A model generated the notes under the pieces. The model had not been told where the DNA came from, did no database searches, and worked only from the letters and a program-made list of their open reading frames with translations. The position numbers were made by a program, and so were the translations under genes. A stretch of 64,000 nt of DNA from Mesostigma viride (Eukaryota > Streptophyta > Mesostigmatophyceae > Mesostigmatales > Mesostigmataceae), in the NCBI GenBank assembly GCA_009746045.1, contig RPFO01000156.1, forward strand, positions 4,302,591-4,366,590, given 5' to 3'. Each line of letters begins with the position of its first letter. Position 1 is the stretch's first letter. This document shows, in pieces, positions 12,435 through 23,284 of the stretch.

Positions 12435-15400
12435 CTCCTCCTCCTCCTCCTCCTCCTCCTCCTCCTCCTCCTCCTCCTCCTCCTCCTCCTCCTCCTCCTC
12501 CTCCTCCTCCTCCTCCTCCTCCTTCTCCTCCTCCTCCTCACCACCACCACCATTATGACCATAACCATCATCACTTACTTCTTGACAAGGCTCAGCAGCG
12601 TCGGCACACTTGCCACCTGGCCATCGGGACCAACCGCCGCAACCAAGGGGGGCACTGACGTGGACGCCGCCACCCCCGGAAACCCCGCGCCCCCATGGTC
12701 AATCCCAGGGGTCGGGATGAGGCCTGCGGCCAGGCTGGCGTCATCGGCCCCCAAGCTGGCAGCACCCACCGCACCACCCTGCGATACCCCGCCCTTTCGT
12801 CCCTTTTGGGGCCCAGCTTCCGTGGCTGTGCCCGGCCTCTTGATACCCGCACCGGTTGCCACGTTGCACCCAGCGGCGCCAGAACCCTTGGTGGTGGCCA
12901 CAGCATTAGCTACCGGCTGCTCCTTGTTGATTGTCAAGCCAGGGACCACGCCAGGCCCTACAAGGCGCGCCCCTGGGCCACTCACCGGCCCAACAGGCAT
13001 CGTCCCACGCCCCTGCCCGGGTGCACTCCCCACGGGCTGCTGCATGTGCCCCCCTGGCCCCTGCAGCGGCACCATCAGGGTGCCCTTGCTGGCGATTACC
13101 TTCGGGCCACCCTTCTTGTTGCTAGCCGCTGCCCCGACCTTGGTCATCCCCATCTCCACGACACCCCCCCGCGGTGGCAGCGGCATGACCGCATGGGCGG
13201 ACGGCAGCAGCGGTGGCACCGGCCCAGACCCCACGTCGCCGCTGCCGGGCTGCATAGCTCCCGGGTGGCCCACGCCGATCCCATGTGCCTGAGACTGGGC
13301 TGCGAGCAGGTGGGGCAGTGGCAGCGCCAACTGCGGCAGCAAGTGTAGGGGGAACAGGTGGGGGGGCGCTGCCTGTACGCGGTTCGGGCGTGCGTCAGGG
13401 TGGACGAGTGCGCCTCGGTAGGACACGTGGCGAGGCAGGCCCAGCTGGGACTTGCCCTGTAGGGAACCCACATGGCAGACAGGCGCACCATGAAACCGTT
13501 TCTCAGCTGACAAGTGGGGCACGGCCGGGCACAGCTGGTGACTGATGCAGGGTCCCAAGGGTCCACTTGGGGGGACGTGAGGAACTGCGCGCATTTGACG
13601 TCAATAGATTAAGAATGCCTGATGCAACTGAAGCAAACGCTAGAAGACATGGGTATGGGAACCCGGGGCATAAAGAGGCGTGGGGAGGCATGGGGAGGTG
13701 TGGGGAGGCATGGAAAAAAGGCATGGAGAGGCATGGGGGAGCGTGGGGAGGTGTGGGGAGGCATGGGGGGGCGAGGAGGGGCGTGGAGGGGCGTGGGGAG
13801 GCATGGGAAGGTGTGGGGAGGTGTGGGGAGGTGTGGGGAGGTGTGGGGAGGTGTGGGGGGGCATGGGGAGGCGTGGGGAGCCATGGGGGGCGTGGCGAGG
13901 CGTGGGGAGGCAAGGGGAGGCCATGGGGAGGCGTGGGGGGGCATGGGGAGGCATGGGAAGGTGTGGGGAGGTGTGGGGAGGTGTGGGGAGGCAAGGGGAG
14001 GCATAGGAAGGTGTGGGGAGGTGTGGGAAGGTGTGGGGAGGCAAGGGGAGGCAAGGGGAGGCAAGGGGAGGTGTGGGGGGCATGGGGAGGCGTGGGGAGC
14101 CATGGGGGGGCGTGGCGAGGTGTGGGGAGGCGTGGGGAGGCATGGGGAGGCATGAGGTGGCATGGGGGGGCGAGGAGGGGCGTGGGGGGGCATGGGGAGG
14201 TTTGGGGAGGCAAGGGGAGGTGTGGGGAGGCATGGGGAGGCCATGGGGAGGCGTGGGGGAGCGTGGGGAGGCGTGGGAAGGCGTGGGGAGGCATGAGGCG
14301 GCATGGGGGGCGAGGAGGGGCGTGGGGGGCATGGGGAGGCATGGGAAGGTGTGGGGGGGCATGGGGAGGCATGGGAAGGTGTGGGGAGGCGTGGGGGAGC
14401 GTGGGGAGGCGTGGGAAGGCGTGGGGAGGCATGAGGCGGCATGGGGGGGCGAGGAGGGGCGTGGGGGGGCATGGGGAGGCATGGGAAGGTGTGGGGGGGC
14501 ATGGGGAGGCATGGGAAGGTGTGGGGAGGCGTGGGGGAGCGTGGGGAGGCGTGGGGAGGCATGAGGCGGCATGGGGGGCGAGGAGGGGCGTGGGGGGGCA
14601 TGGGGAGGCATGGGGAGGTGTGGGGAGGTGTAAGGAGGCAAGGGGAGGTGTGGGGAGGCATGGGGAGGCATGGGGGTGCGTGGGGAGGCAAGGGGAGGCC
14701 ATGGGGAGGCGTGGGGGGGCGTGGGGAGGTGTGGGGGGGCATGGGGAGGCAAGGGGAGGCATGGGGAGGCGTGGGGGGGCGTGGGGAGGTGTGGGGAGGT
14801 GTGGGGAGGCAAGGGGAGGCGTGGGGAGGCATGGGAAGGCATGGGGGTGCGTGGGGAGGCGATGGGGAAGTGTAAGGAGGCCTGGGGGGGCATGGGGAGG
14901 CATGGGGAGGCATGGGGACGTGTGGTGATGTATGGGGAGGCATGCGCCGGCGTGAGGGGGGCAACCGCACATGCTTGCCATCCTCCTCAGAGCAGCATGC
15001 ACACGGCATGCGCATCAGGAACACATACATGCAGATCATTCCCAATCCCTCCAAAAGATGAAGTGGGGTAATGCGATGCAAGGGCACGGAGCATGGCACA
15101 TGCGGGCAGGGTCGTCATCAAATGATGCCAACGCGGCGGCAAGAAAACAAGCTCGGCAGCCCCCGTGCGCCCCTGCCATGACATGGGCCATGCTACTGGC
15201 ATGTGAGAAAAGGAAAGCGGGGACACGACAAAATCAGAATACAATCAAGGGACGACATAAAACAACAATATTTAACAGCAAACACGAGGCGGCACATCCT
15301 ATGTAACAGTAAACAATGGGAAAAGATCGATCGACTGGCGCCGAAAGGGACAACCGTGCCATGGGAAACCGCGGATGCCGGCATGTCGGCAGGCCCAGAC

Positions 15401-18400
15401 AACGCATGGCTGCGGACTGTGTCCAGCGCATGGGCTTGCAGCAAGGGCACGCACGTGGTGGTAGTGCGCCAGCGAGGCGAGCCGCAGCACATCCGGCGTG
15501 CGCGCGAGGCAGAGCGCGGGCTGCAGTGCCTTGAGGAGCGCTGCTTCTGTCGCCTGCAACCGCCAGGACAAGAAGGACAGCAATGACACGCGCCATCACC
15601 GAAGGGCACAGCGCCGTTACTGGAGGGGCAGCGGGCCCAGCCATGCGTCACCTACGACAGTAGCGGTCATGACTGGTGTCTAGTTGTTGTCTAGTCACAC
15701 TCTCTATTGATCCACCGCTCTGTATTAAGACAGACATCGCCATGACTAGAAGCTGAAGAACAGCAAGCCAAGACATCGTCCGGGGCCAGGTGGGCGGCCC
15801 AGCAAACACATCAGCGCAGCTGGTGGTGGGAAGCAGCAGAGAGGCAGCTGGCAGCACAAGACGGCGCGCGTCGAGCAACAAGAGGCCCAAGACGGTCCGC
15901 AATATCATGGACCGAGGCCGCCTGCTGGATGGCAAGACTGCTAACGACAGAGGGCAATAGCACAACCCTGTTGATATGCTGCTATGTCTGCACAGGGAAT
16001 ATGCAATGGAGGTTCAGATCACACTTACAAGAGCATATGACTTGGCCATTCCTCCACATAGAAAAAATGTACGCACACTCTGCCCTCCCAAGTATTCACA
16101 CAGAACGTTCTATTTGGGAGCATTCTGCACATGCATACTCCAGTGAAGCACATGTGGAGGATGACTCCGCGCATCCGCCCCATCCTGGCACACACGTAGG
16201 GAGTAACTGCAGGCGGACCAGCGGGGCACGGCACCACCTGAAAAGCCTGACTGCCCCTCGCGGCTATTCACCAGCCATCAGCAAGCTTCCGCAGCACGGC
16301 TCTCGCCACACCACAGGCAAGCTAACAAAACCACACAACCGGCTCATGGGCGTACAAGGCCCCATCAGGGCCCTGGACACGGCAGCAGGGTGGGGGCAGG
16401 TGGCACGTACCAGCGCGTCAGCGTAGTCGACGTCGGGCGGCGCCAGCTGCTCCACCTGCGCGCAGATGCTGGCCATACCGGCGCGCAGCAGCAGGCGGTG
16501 GACCACGGGCCGGGCCTGCGCGCACGCGCCAAAGAGCGACGCGGTGGGGGCGCTGCCACCCCCGCTGGGGTGGTGGCCGCCGGCACCTGGGCCCCCATGG
16601 GAGGGGCCGTGCTGGTGCAGGGGCGATGCTGCTTGGGGTATGAGGTCCCGGTAGTCTCTCACCTGCAGGGGGGGCAGCTCATGTTGCGGCGAAAACGTAC
16701 ACGCAGTACCGATGCAGGTGGGGCGGGTCAAGGGAATGGGGGAGCTCCCATGTTTTGAAGGGCGCGTTGACAAGTGCATGGGGAGCATACCAGCGCCCGC
16801 CAGCCCTGGGACTTCCAAAGCCCAGCCAAGATAGGCAGCCCAGGGGAGCTGACAGGCGAGATAGCATCGCGGCGTGCTGGTCCAGGCATGTTGGGATTAG
16901 CCCTGCCTTGCGACCGTGAGGAGCCAACGGTATGACGATGGCCGGGCAGACCCCGGGGTAATCCATGGTGAGAGATAGTTCTGACCAAAGCCTCACGCAT
17001 GGTGGACTTGTGCTACCTGCTACCACCCACAGGGCATGCCACGTGGGTGCGGTCAGGCCAACGTTTCCAAGGCTCCCCCGCGCACGCAACGCCCATGCGG
17101 CCCATCCCTCCTCGTTACTGCCAACGTACCGTGTGGGTGACAGCTGGCACAACGGCGGGCATTAGGCCACAGCACCAGTAGATTCTCGGAGCGGAGAGCA
17201 GTGTGCATGTGCATGGCCCAATCACGTTTTCTTGTTTGTTCCTGCTGGCGTGAACACAGGACCTGCCTATCACACAAACCGCTGCAGGGCAGTGGGCACC
17301 GTCCACGAGTACCGCGTGCACCAGGGACCCACGCAAGCAAGCGGCAACGCAGGAAGGGCGGAGGACCATGCGCCATGACAGGGGCACCGCCGCATGGTTG
17401 CCAATCCCCCTCTTCCTAGCACACCCACAGTGGCCGCACCTCCACCGCCAGGAAGCCGTCCACCAGGGCCGGCGGCGCGCCCAAGTCCATCAGCGCGGCA
17501 GGGATGATGCCCAGGTCGATGGACTGGGGGACCCACACCGCCCGGTGCCGCGTCACCATCCCGCGCCCACCAGCATCCCGCCGCCAGGGGCGCATCATCC
17601 GGCCATGGGGGAAAACAAAACAAAGGCCATGCAAGGGCGAAGCACAATAAGCCATGCTCACCCGGGCGTGGCAACATGCAGCCAATATGGGGCGTGCGGA
17701 GGAAGCAGCCACCACCAGTATCATTAGGTGGAGAAGAGCCCGCAATTGGCACACGCGGGGGGGAGTGGGGCGGTGGGGAATGTGGCTCTAAGGTGTTTTA
17801 ACCACCCACACTACCCACGCGCGCCTACAAATAGGACGTTGTCTTCCTGGAATGACTTGTTCACACACGCCCCCCAGGAATGCACTACGTCATTTGACAG
17901 TGTCAGTAGCAAGGGATGTAGTGACCCTGGGGCCACGACGGATGCAGGTGCCTCCCAGGGGGCCGGCCTGCACGTCCGCAAGCTCAGCGATGCCATGTGG
18001 CAACAGCAGGATGATGCGGACACCAGCAACCCAAGCTCATGGATCAACGACCACCCAGTCAGCAGGGCAAGTGCCCCTACGACGATAGGCATGCCCGCAT
18101 CCATCCCAGGGTGGTACCCTCAGGCTGGCTCCTGTTGCCAGGCCTGCAAACGTCCCAAGCAAGCAAGAAGCATGCCAACGAGTGGTGAAACACGGGCCCC
18201 GTCCCCACCCAGTGCCCACCGCCACTCACCCGCAGCAATGCCTTGGCCGTGCGGTCGTAAGGGTAGGGCAGCACGCCCATGGTCGCGGCCGCGTTGGGGA
18301 CAGGCTTCTGCACGCGCCACGCATCGCACCACACACACAGGCACGCATGAACAACCCCAGCCCCGACCCCAACCCCAACCCAACCCCAGTGCCAACCCCA

Positions 18401-21400
18401 GCGCCAACCCAATCACCACCACCCCCATAACAACCCCCATCTGACCCCCATCCCACTCCCAACCCCACTTCCCTCACAGGTGAAAGGAGCCATGGCATCG
18501 GGCCACCATGCAGAGAGGCCGTAGGAATGTTCCACAGCGTGCATGCGACCTTCAGTTTGGCATACTGGCCCGGTCAGCTGTCTAGCGGTGGCAACGTGGC
18601 CAGATGTATGGACGTGGCCAGATGATGGAGGTTGCATGGGATGATCAGACCACAGCGTGGCCAGCAGGCCATCCCCGACCTACAACCCACAGATTGGAGG
18701 GCCACACGGCGGCTGCAAACGACAAAACCACTTCCCTAAAATAACCGAAACAAGAGGTGGAGAATCACTAGAAATGAAGGCAGTCATTGGAGCCTCTCCT
18801 AAGGTGCCAGAGCCATGCGCTTGGCTACCCTGAGATGCCACCACAGTGCGGGCATGCCAACACGGCGCGGGCACGAAAGGACATTGCGGAGCATCCAGGT
18901 GCAGATCGCTACAAGGGGGGTGGCAGGGGACATGCTTGGCGTGCACGGGCAAGGATGATCCTGGGGCGCGACCACACCACGGGGCGGGGACGTCATGGTA
19001 GCAATGCCGACAAGCTCAGCTCAGGGTGGGCAAACACAGGCACAGCCAATAGGTAATTTGGTCATGCCGGCCTGTTCCAGCAGGACAGGAGCACTGGCCG
19101 CAGCGCACGCCGCGGCCAGCCCTTGCATGTAATGCGTGGGAAGCGACATAGGCATTTACCACCCACAAGTTTGTGGGGGCAAATGCTGTCATTTCAGCCG
19201 ATCCGTAGCCAGGGCACCAGCATACACAACGCAACCAAGACGTGACGGGGGCTAAAAGAGTGGCACATTGTCATGAGCAGAAAGGAGGGATTCCCTGGTA
19301 CTCGCACGGACCATGGAGCAGCCACAGAATAACACAGTCGACGGAGTAGTGATTGTGTGGTTACTGTAACGCCTGAAAGAAACCAACAGGACGGATGACA
19401 GCAGGCTAATGCCGGCAAGCAGTGTCGCTTTGCCGCGCGTGATGATGTCGTACATGTGACCGTGGTAGGCCACACATCAACAAACATGACAAGACCAGCA
19501 TGGCCCCTGCCACTGGGGTGTCCTGGCGACACTCCAAGTGGCTTGTGCAGCGCTCCATGCCACCCGTGCGGCGCGCACCTTGGCGTCGTACTCGGACAAC
19601 GTGAAGCCGTCTGGGAAGAGGCTGACCACAAGTGAGGGGACGACGTCGGCCGCCGCGCACTCCAGGTCCATGGCAAACGTGCCTGCGCAGTGCGGCATGA
19701 TGCACACAGGTTTGTTGACAAATGATATCACAATATTCCCAACATGGCGTGTTGGTACACCGCCCCGCTTGCATAACGGGGCTCGTTGGCATGACCAATA
19801 CAACAGGCCACCGGCAGGTGAGCGGTAAGTGTGCACATGCAACGTGGGCATCATGGTGCCAATAGCCCAGACCCCACGCCTGGTGCAAGGGTAACATACT
19901 TGGAACAGATCCGGTGTGCGCAGGCCCCAAGGTTTTGCAACCCAATTTACAACAAAGCACATTAACCATGAACAAAATGTCTTCTGGCCACACAAGGTTG
20001 ATTCAAGAGTCGCGGCAGCCCTCTTGTCTGGTGATGGACCATGCCTGACTTGGCCACTGTACCTGGTGGAGGCTATCCCTTGGCGTGCATGATCTATCAA
20101 CGGCTGCTTTGGGGGGCGATGGCAGATGATCTATCAACGGCTGCTTTGGGGGGGGTGGCAGATGATCTATCAACGGCTGCTTTGGGGGGCGATGGCAGAT
20201 GATCTATCAACGGCTGCTTGGTGGCAGATGATCTATCAACGGCTGCTTTGGGGGGCGATGGCAGATGATCTATCAACGGCTGCTTTGGGGGGGGGGTGGC
20301 AGATGATCTATCAACGGCTGCTTTGGGGGGGGGGTGGCAGATGATCTATCAACGGCTGCTTTGGGGGGCGATGGCAGATGATCTATCAACGGCTGCTTTG
20401 GGGGGCGATGGCAGATGATCTATCAACGGCTGCTTTGGGGGGCGATGGCAGATGATCTATCAACGGCTGCTTTGGGGGGCGATGGCAGATGATCTATCAA
20501 CGGCTGCTTTGGAAGGGGGGTGGCAGTGCGCGCCAACTGTTCTTGTGCGGGCGAAGCAAGAGCGCCCTTGCCAGGTCAAACCCAAGCATCTTGCCTGGTT
20601 GTGCCAAAACACTGCGCAGGAGACAGCGCTTGCCTCACACCTCTGTCATGGCGCCACATCGTATTGGCCACATAATGTCGGCCCCCGCGTTCCCTAGGGC
20701 GCGCATACAGGGATGCAGAAACGAATGGGAGGACGGACAGGCAGGGTTCTGCCACCTGCTGTGCCCAGGTACACCCATCCTGCAGGCAGCCACCATGGCT
20801 GACCACATGGCAGTGCCCAGATATGCATGGGAGCAGCGCCCACCGAGGCCCGTCGCCAGTACACCTCTCACGCTCCCAATACATCACACCCTGCGGTGGA
20901 GCCCGGGCAGCCAACCGCTTAAGTACAGGGGGTCCAAGCAACCTGCGCTCAAGCATGGCGCCGTTTGCCTCATCGGATAAGCAGCTTTAGCTTTCTTCCA
21001 TGCACAAACCCCTTCGCAGCTGGCCTCAAGAAAATTTATCCTCTATGACAGCTGCCGTGATGTGTGCTCTGTGCAGGTGCTCAAGCGGGCAACCAGGCGC
21101 CCTGCACATTCCCAAGCGCGTCCTTTGTATCTTTTGCACCGCCCATGTGCCAGACTGGTATCCCACCAACGAGGGCAGCACGCGACATCCCACCGACGAG
21201 GGCAGCACGTGACATCCCACTGACAAGGGCAGAACGCGACATTCCACCGAGGAGGGCAGCACGCAACAACCCACCGACAAGGGCAGCACGCGACATCCCA
21301 CCGACGAGGGCAGTGCGCGACAACCCACCGACGAGGGCAGCACGCGACAACCCACCGACGAGGGCAGCACACGACATCCCACCGATGAGGGCAGTGCGCG

Positions 21401-22334
21401 ACAACCCACCGACGAGGGCAGCACGCGACAACCCACCGACGAGGGCAGCAAGCAGGGGCCAGAAAAGTAGGCGCCTAGTGGCTTCCCATCTACTGCTTTG
21501 CCGCAAAACAGGCCAAGTACCTTCCGTAAGGCCACGTGCCAGCTGTAAAACTGCGCCTTTGCCACCTAAGGGCCACTCAGTGAGTAAAGGCACCATGCAG
21601 AATCGCTGAAAGGAAGGAAACTGAAGACAAGGAAGGAGGGCAGATGGTGCGGAAATAGGGCTCTTAACACGGGAGGGATAAAACCGTGCGAAGCATGTGG
21701 CGAACAATTTACAATATCCTTTTTCTTCGCTATATGCAGGACATCTCGTACTACAAAAGGGCAGCTTCGTATCAAAGAAAATCCCACGCACTTGCAAACT
21801 TGAAACAAATGCGCTCTGTGTTCCCGTGACGTGTCCCTTACTATGTTTGCTTTCCTCAATAAAACCATGCTAAAGATCTTGATTCGTACGATAATAAAGC
21901 CATGGCTTACCGCTTCGGAATCTTGCATCAGAGCACCGGATCTCTGCACGACGCTTGCGCAGTTGGGAAAGAATGCGCGGAGTGCTATCAACTTGTCGGA
22001 GTTGCTTGTCCTGTACACAACAAATCGTAGACACCACATGCCCTGCGGTCAACCGCATGACTGATGTAACCAAATTTGATGAGCAGAACCAGCATTTGAG
22101 GGGACGCGGGTGCACTCAACAACAGAATTTGCTTACATGACCGGTAGTTGAACTCTCTTTAAGAGAATCTCCTCGCTTTCGCTTCACTCCTGCCCACGTC
22201 TTGTGCTCGAAACCGTGTTGATGAGCAATTGTTGGCAGATCATCAACCGTGGTAACTTTCGCGCTGACCAATGGCTTTAATTGGGACGACCGTTGTTTAA
22301 CTTTGCGAGTAATTGAGAACGAAATTGCTGGCAT
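2834..22334 (-). CDS. SPT20: SPT20-like SAGA complex subunit, 11 exons, polyglutamine C-terminus
   Basis: Exons (minus): 22334-22137, 22010-21911, 19682-19579, 18307-18230, 17523-17440, 16662-16411, 15553-15455, 13456-12579, 11715-11267, 10063-9711, 4987-2834. They sum to 4,749 nt (1,582 aa) with every phase matching. The SPT20 domain is in exons 1-7: [13 protein letters not shown] start, [14 protein letters not shown] (about 112-125), [20 protein letters not shown]...[15 protein letters not shown] (about 165-193), and [17 protein letters not shown] (about 277-293). These follow the family order, including the hallmark EVRDYR and LKALQPxLCL segments. The rest is low-complexity Ala/Pro/Gly and then Gln-rich. 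SPT20 is a structural SAGA subunit needed for complex integrity and transcription of inducible genes in the nucleus. The donors after exons 10 (ATG|GTGGGT) and 9 are less typical, so exon 10's end is the weakest junction. The start ATG opens the conserved motif. Confidence 0.87.
3929..4189 (-). repeat. 87-residue uninterrupted polyglutamine tract (SPT20 exon 11)
   Basis: The minus strand codes 87 consecutive Gln (residues about 1132-1218) from a mixture of CAG and CAA codons, between QPQLHPQPP and RQLQQPG. Further Gln-rich stretches follow to the C-terminus at 2834. The CAG/CAA mix argues for coding selection on Gln rather than a pure CAG expansion. Confidence 0.9.
5270..6595. repeat. 36-bp satellite, about 37 copies (SPT20 intron 10)
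   Basis: Nearly perfect 36-bp units run head to tail. Each carries CACGTG (CATGTG in a few), GTAAAGAGCAGC and a TCACATGACCC segment. Variation is confined to a few positions (GGT/GTT, TAT/TCT, CACATG/CCCATG). Since 36 is a multiple of 3, several frames stay open through the array. Those frames are artefacts, not genes. Confidence 0.95.
6648..6975. repeat. 24-bp satellite, about 14 copies (SPT20 intron 10)
   Basis: Units are built on ACCATGGCGAGCAACCTATA with alternations AAC/CAC and GCG/GCA. Two units carry the shorter variant CAGCAATGGCGAGCAGCC. It sits just downstream of the 36-bp array on the plus strand, in the same SPT20 intron. Confidence 0.92.
7247..8600. repeat. Ordered tetranucleotide block array: GTTT, GGTT, GGTC, GGTG (SPT20 intron 10)
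   Basis: Blocks in order: GTTT (about 7266-7432), GGTT (about 7433-7846), GGTC (about 7847-8215, with scattered GGTG), GGTG (about 8216-8272), GGTC (about 8273-8418), GGTG (about 8419-8600). Adjacent block types differ by one base. The GTTT to GGTT and GGTT to GGTC borders are sharp. The long open frames of LVGW or SVGR repeats here are artefacts of the 4-bp period. Confidence 0.95.
8788..8885. repeat. Short tandem repeat of GGGGTCAGCAA / AGGGTCAACAA
   Basis: About nine 10-11-bp units alternate GGGGTCAGCA and GGGTCAACAA forms within SPT20 intron 10. Confidence 0.85.
10701..10848. repeat. Tandem duplication, about 73-bp unit (SPT20 intron 9)
   Basis: Two nearly identical copies start at 10701 and 10776, each opening with AGCAGTGCAGCCAGGAACGT and ending in CACTTGTTGACAGC. 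A second small duplication with the core GTACGTCCACCCCCCAC follows at about 10966-11028. Confidence 0.85.
12404..12540. repeat. Trinucleotide array, GTC then CTC (SPT20 intron 8)
   Basis: A short run of GTC triplets (about 12404-12433) changes by one base into about 30 CTC triplets. It starts roughly 40 bp beyond the exon 8 donor at 12578. On the transcribed (minus) sense strand it reads GAG/GAC, so it is G-rich in the RNA, unlike most other arrays here. Confidence 0.9.
13675..14945. repeat. G-rich minisatellite of about 10-bp units (SPT20 intron 7)
   Basis: More than 100 units of GTGGGGAGGC and its variants (GCATGGGGAG, GCAAGGGGAG, GCGTGGGGGG) fill this stretch, with higher-order patterns of about 170 bp visible around 14230-14600. 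The plus strand is purine- and G-rich, so the SPT20 pre-mRNA carries the C-rich strand. The long frames on both strands are artefacts. Confidence 0.93.
20092..20525. repeat. 37-bp minisatellite, about 12 copies (SPT20 intron 2)
   Basis: Units contain GATCTATCAACGGCTGCTTT followed by a G-run of variable length and GGCAGAT. Length differences come mainly from the G-run and from one 23-bp partial unit near 20214. Confidence 0.92.
21165..21455. repeat. 27-bp minisatellite, about 11 copies (SPT20 intron 2)
   Basis: Units contain CCGACGAGGGCAGCACGCGA with alternating CATCCCA and CAACCCA endings. Being a multiple of 3 it leaves frames open on both strands. These lie inside the 2.2-kb intron between SPT20 exons 2 and 3. 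Confidence 0.9.
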
Positions 22335-23284
22335 CTTGAGTAACACAGTCAGACGGCTGCAGCGGAACCATGCGTTTTACATAGGCGCACAGCTATGCTG
22401 CTGCTCTTCCCTGCTAGCAGAGCATATCAAGAGCCTGCATCCGTGAGCAGGGGCCATCCGGCACGCACAGGAATAATCGACTACTTCATCCATCGACGTA
22501 GATCGCGCGTTTCCATCGCAGAAAATTTCGTAACTAACAATTATATGTTTCGCTGAAATTTTCTACACGTGTGCAGGACTGCAGGGGGTTCTGCCTTGTG
22601 ATAGGCAATCATCGTATAACAGCATTATTTTTCGCGAGTGTTGATTCGCGGCTATGGCGTGCACGGGAACGGCCAAGCACAACTGCAAGTTTCGGGGGAA
22701 CTCGCTCTTACTGTGGCTATGACCGGCGTGGGATCCAACTGAACTGAACTGAACTGGACTTATCATAGGACTGGTGCTGTTCATAGTCAGCGACGACAGA
22801 GCAAGAAATGCCACGTGGCAGATTCCTGATTAATCACATCTCAACTCTCGATTTACAAAAGCCTCGATTTCCGATCGAGGCTTTTCCAGTCCAGGCGGGT
22901 CCAGGCATAATCTCGAATTAACGCGAGGCCATGACAGCCATGACGGGGCGAGCTACCAGACCGACTTCAAATTTAGAAGTGGCAGGCTACAACAGTCGAG
23001 GGCACTAAATCAGCGAGAAATCGTAGCTTGGCCTGAAACGGGCACTCCTGGCCTGTCTTATTTGCGCTATTCTCCCCGCTTTCTCCCCTTCACAAAAGGT
23101 GGCGGTCAGAGCGAAGTTAATCAAAATTCAACATAATACTTTGTCTGTGTAACAAAGAATGAGAGATGGTAGACAGCAGTTTTAATGATTTTTAACGCAA
23201 AGCCTGTGGCGGTTAAATATTTGGAAAGAGCCCCTTTATTCTTTTGTATTTACCCTCGGTAGTTATCTCTGCAGGGAGCACACA
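22335..23284. promoter_or_regulatory. Divergent intergenic region, likely bidirectional promoter
   Basis: About 950 bp separate the SPT20 start (minus, 22334) from the start of the plus-strand gene at 23285. No coding frame of interest lies in between. It contains a pentamer run (GAACT, four copies near 22738) and a perfect hairpin at 22857-22885. Promoter function is inferred from gene orientation only. Confidence 0.5.
22857..22885. other. Perfect 12-bp inverted repeat (hairpin) in the divergent intergenic region
   Basis: Arms AAAAGCCTCGAT (22857-22868) and ATCGAGGCTTTT (22874-22885) are separated by 5 bp. The A-run/T-run flanks resemble a bacterial terminator in shape, but in this nuclear context a protein-binding palindrome or a mobile-element remnant is as likely. 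Confidence 0.6.

Noticed and set aside
13503-15099. Pro/His-rich 417- to 499-codon minus frames and Gly/Arg/Trp plus frames
   Set aside because: They are the two strands of the GTGGGGAGGC minisatellite inside SPT20 intron 7.
21026-21797. Minus-strand frames through the 27-bp array, one starting [16 protein letters not shown], as an SPT20 exon
   Set aside because: Exon 2 (ending 21911, phase 1) joins exon 3 (19682) exactly. Inserting this segment would add the repeat array and break the phase.
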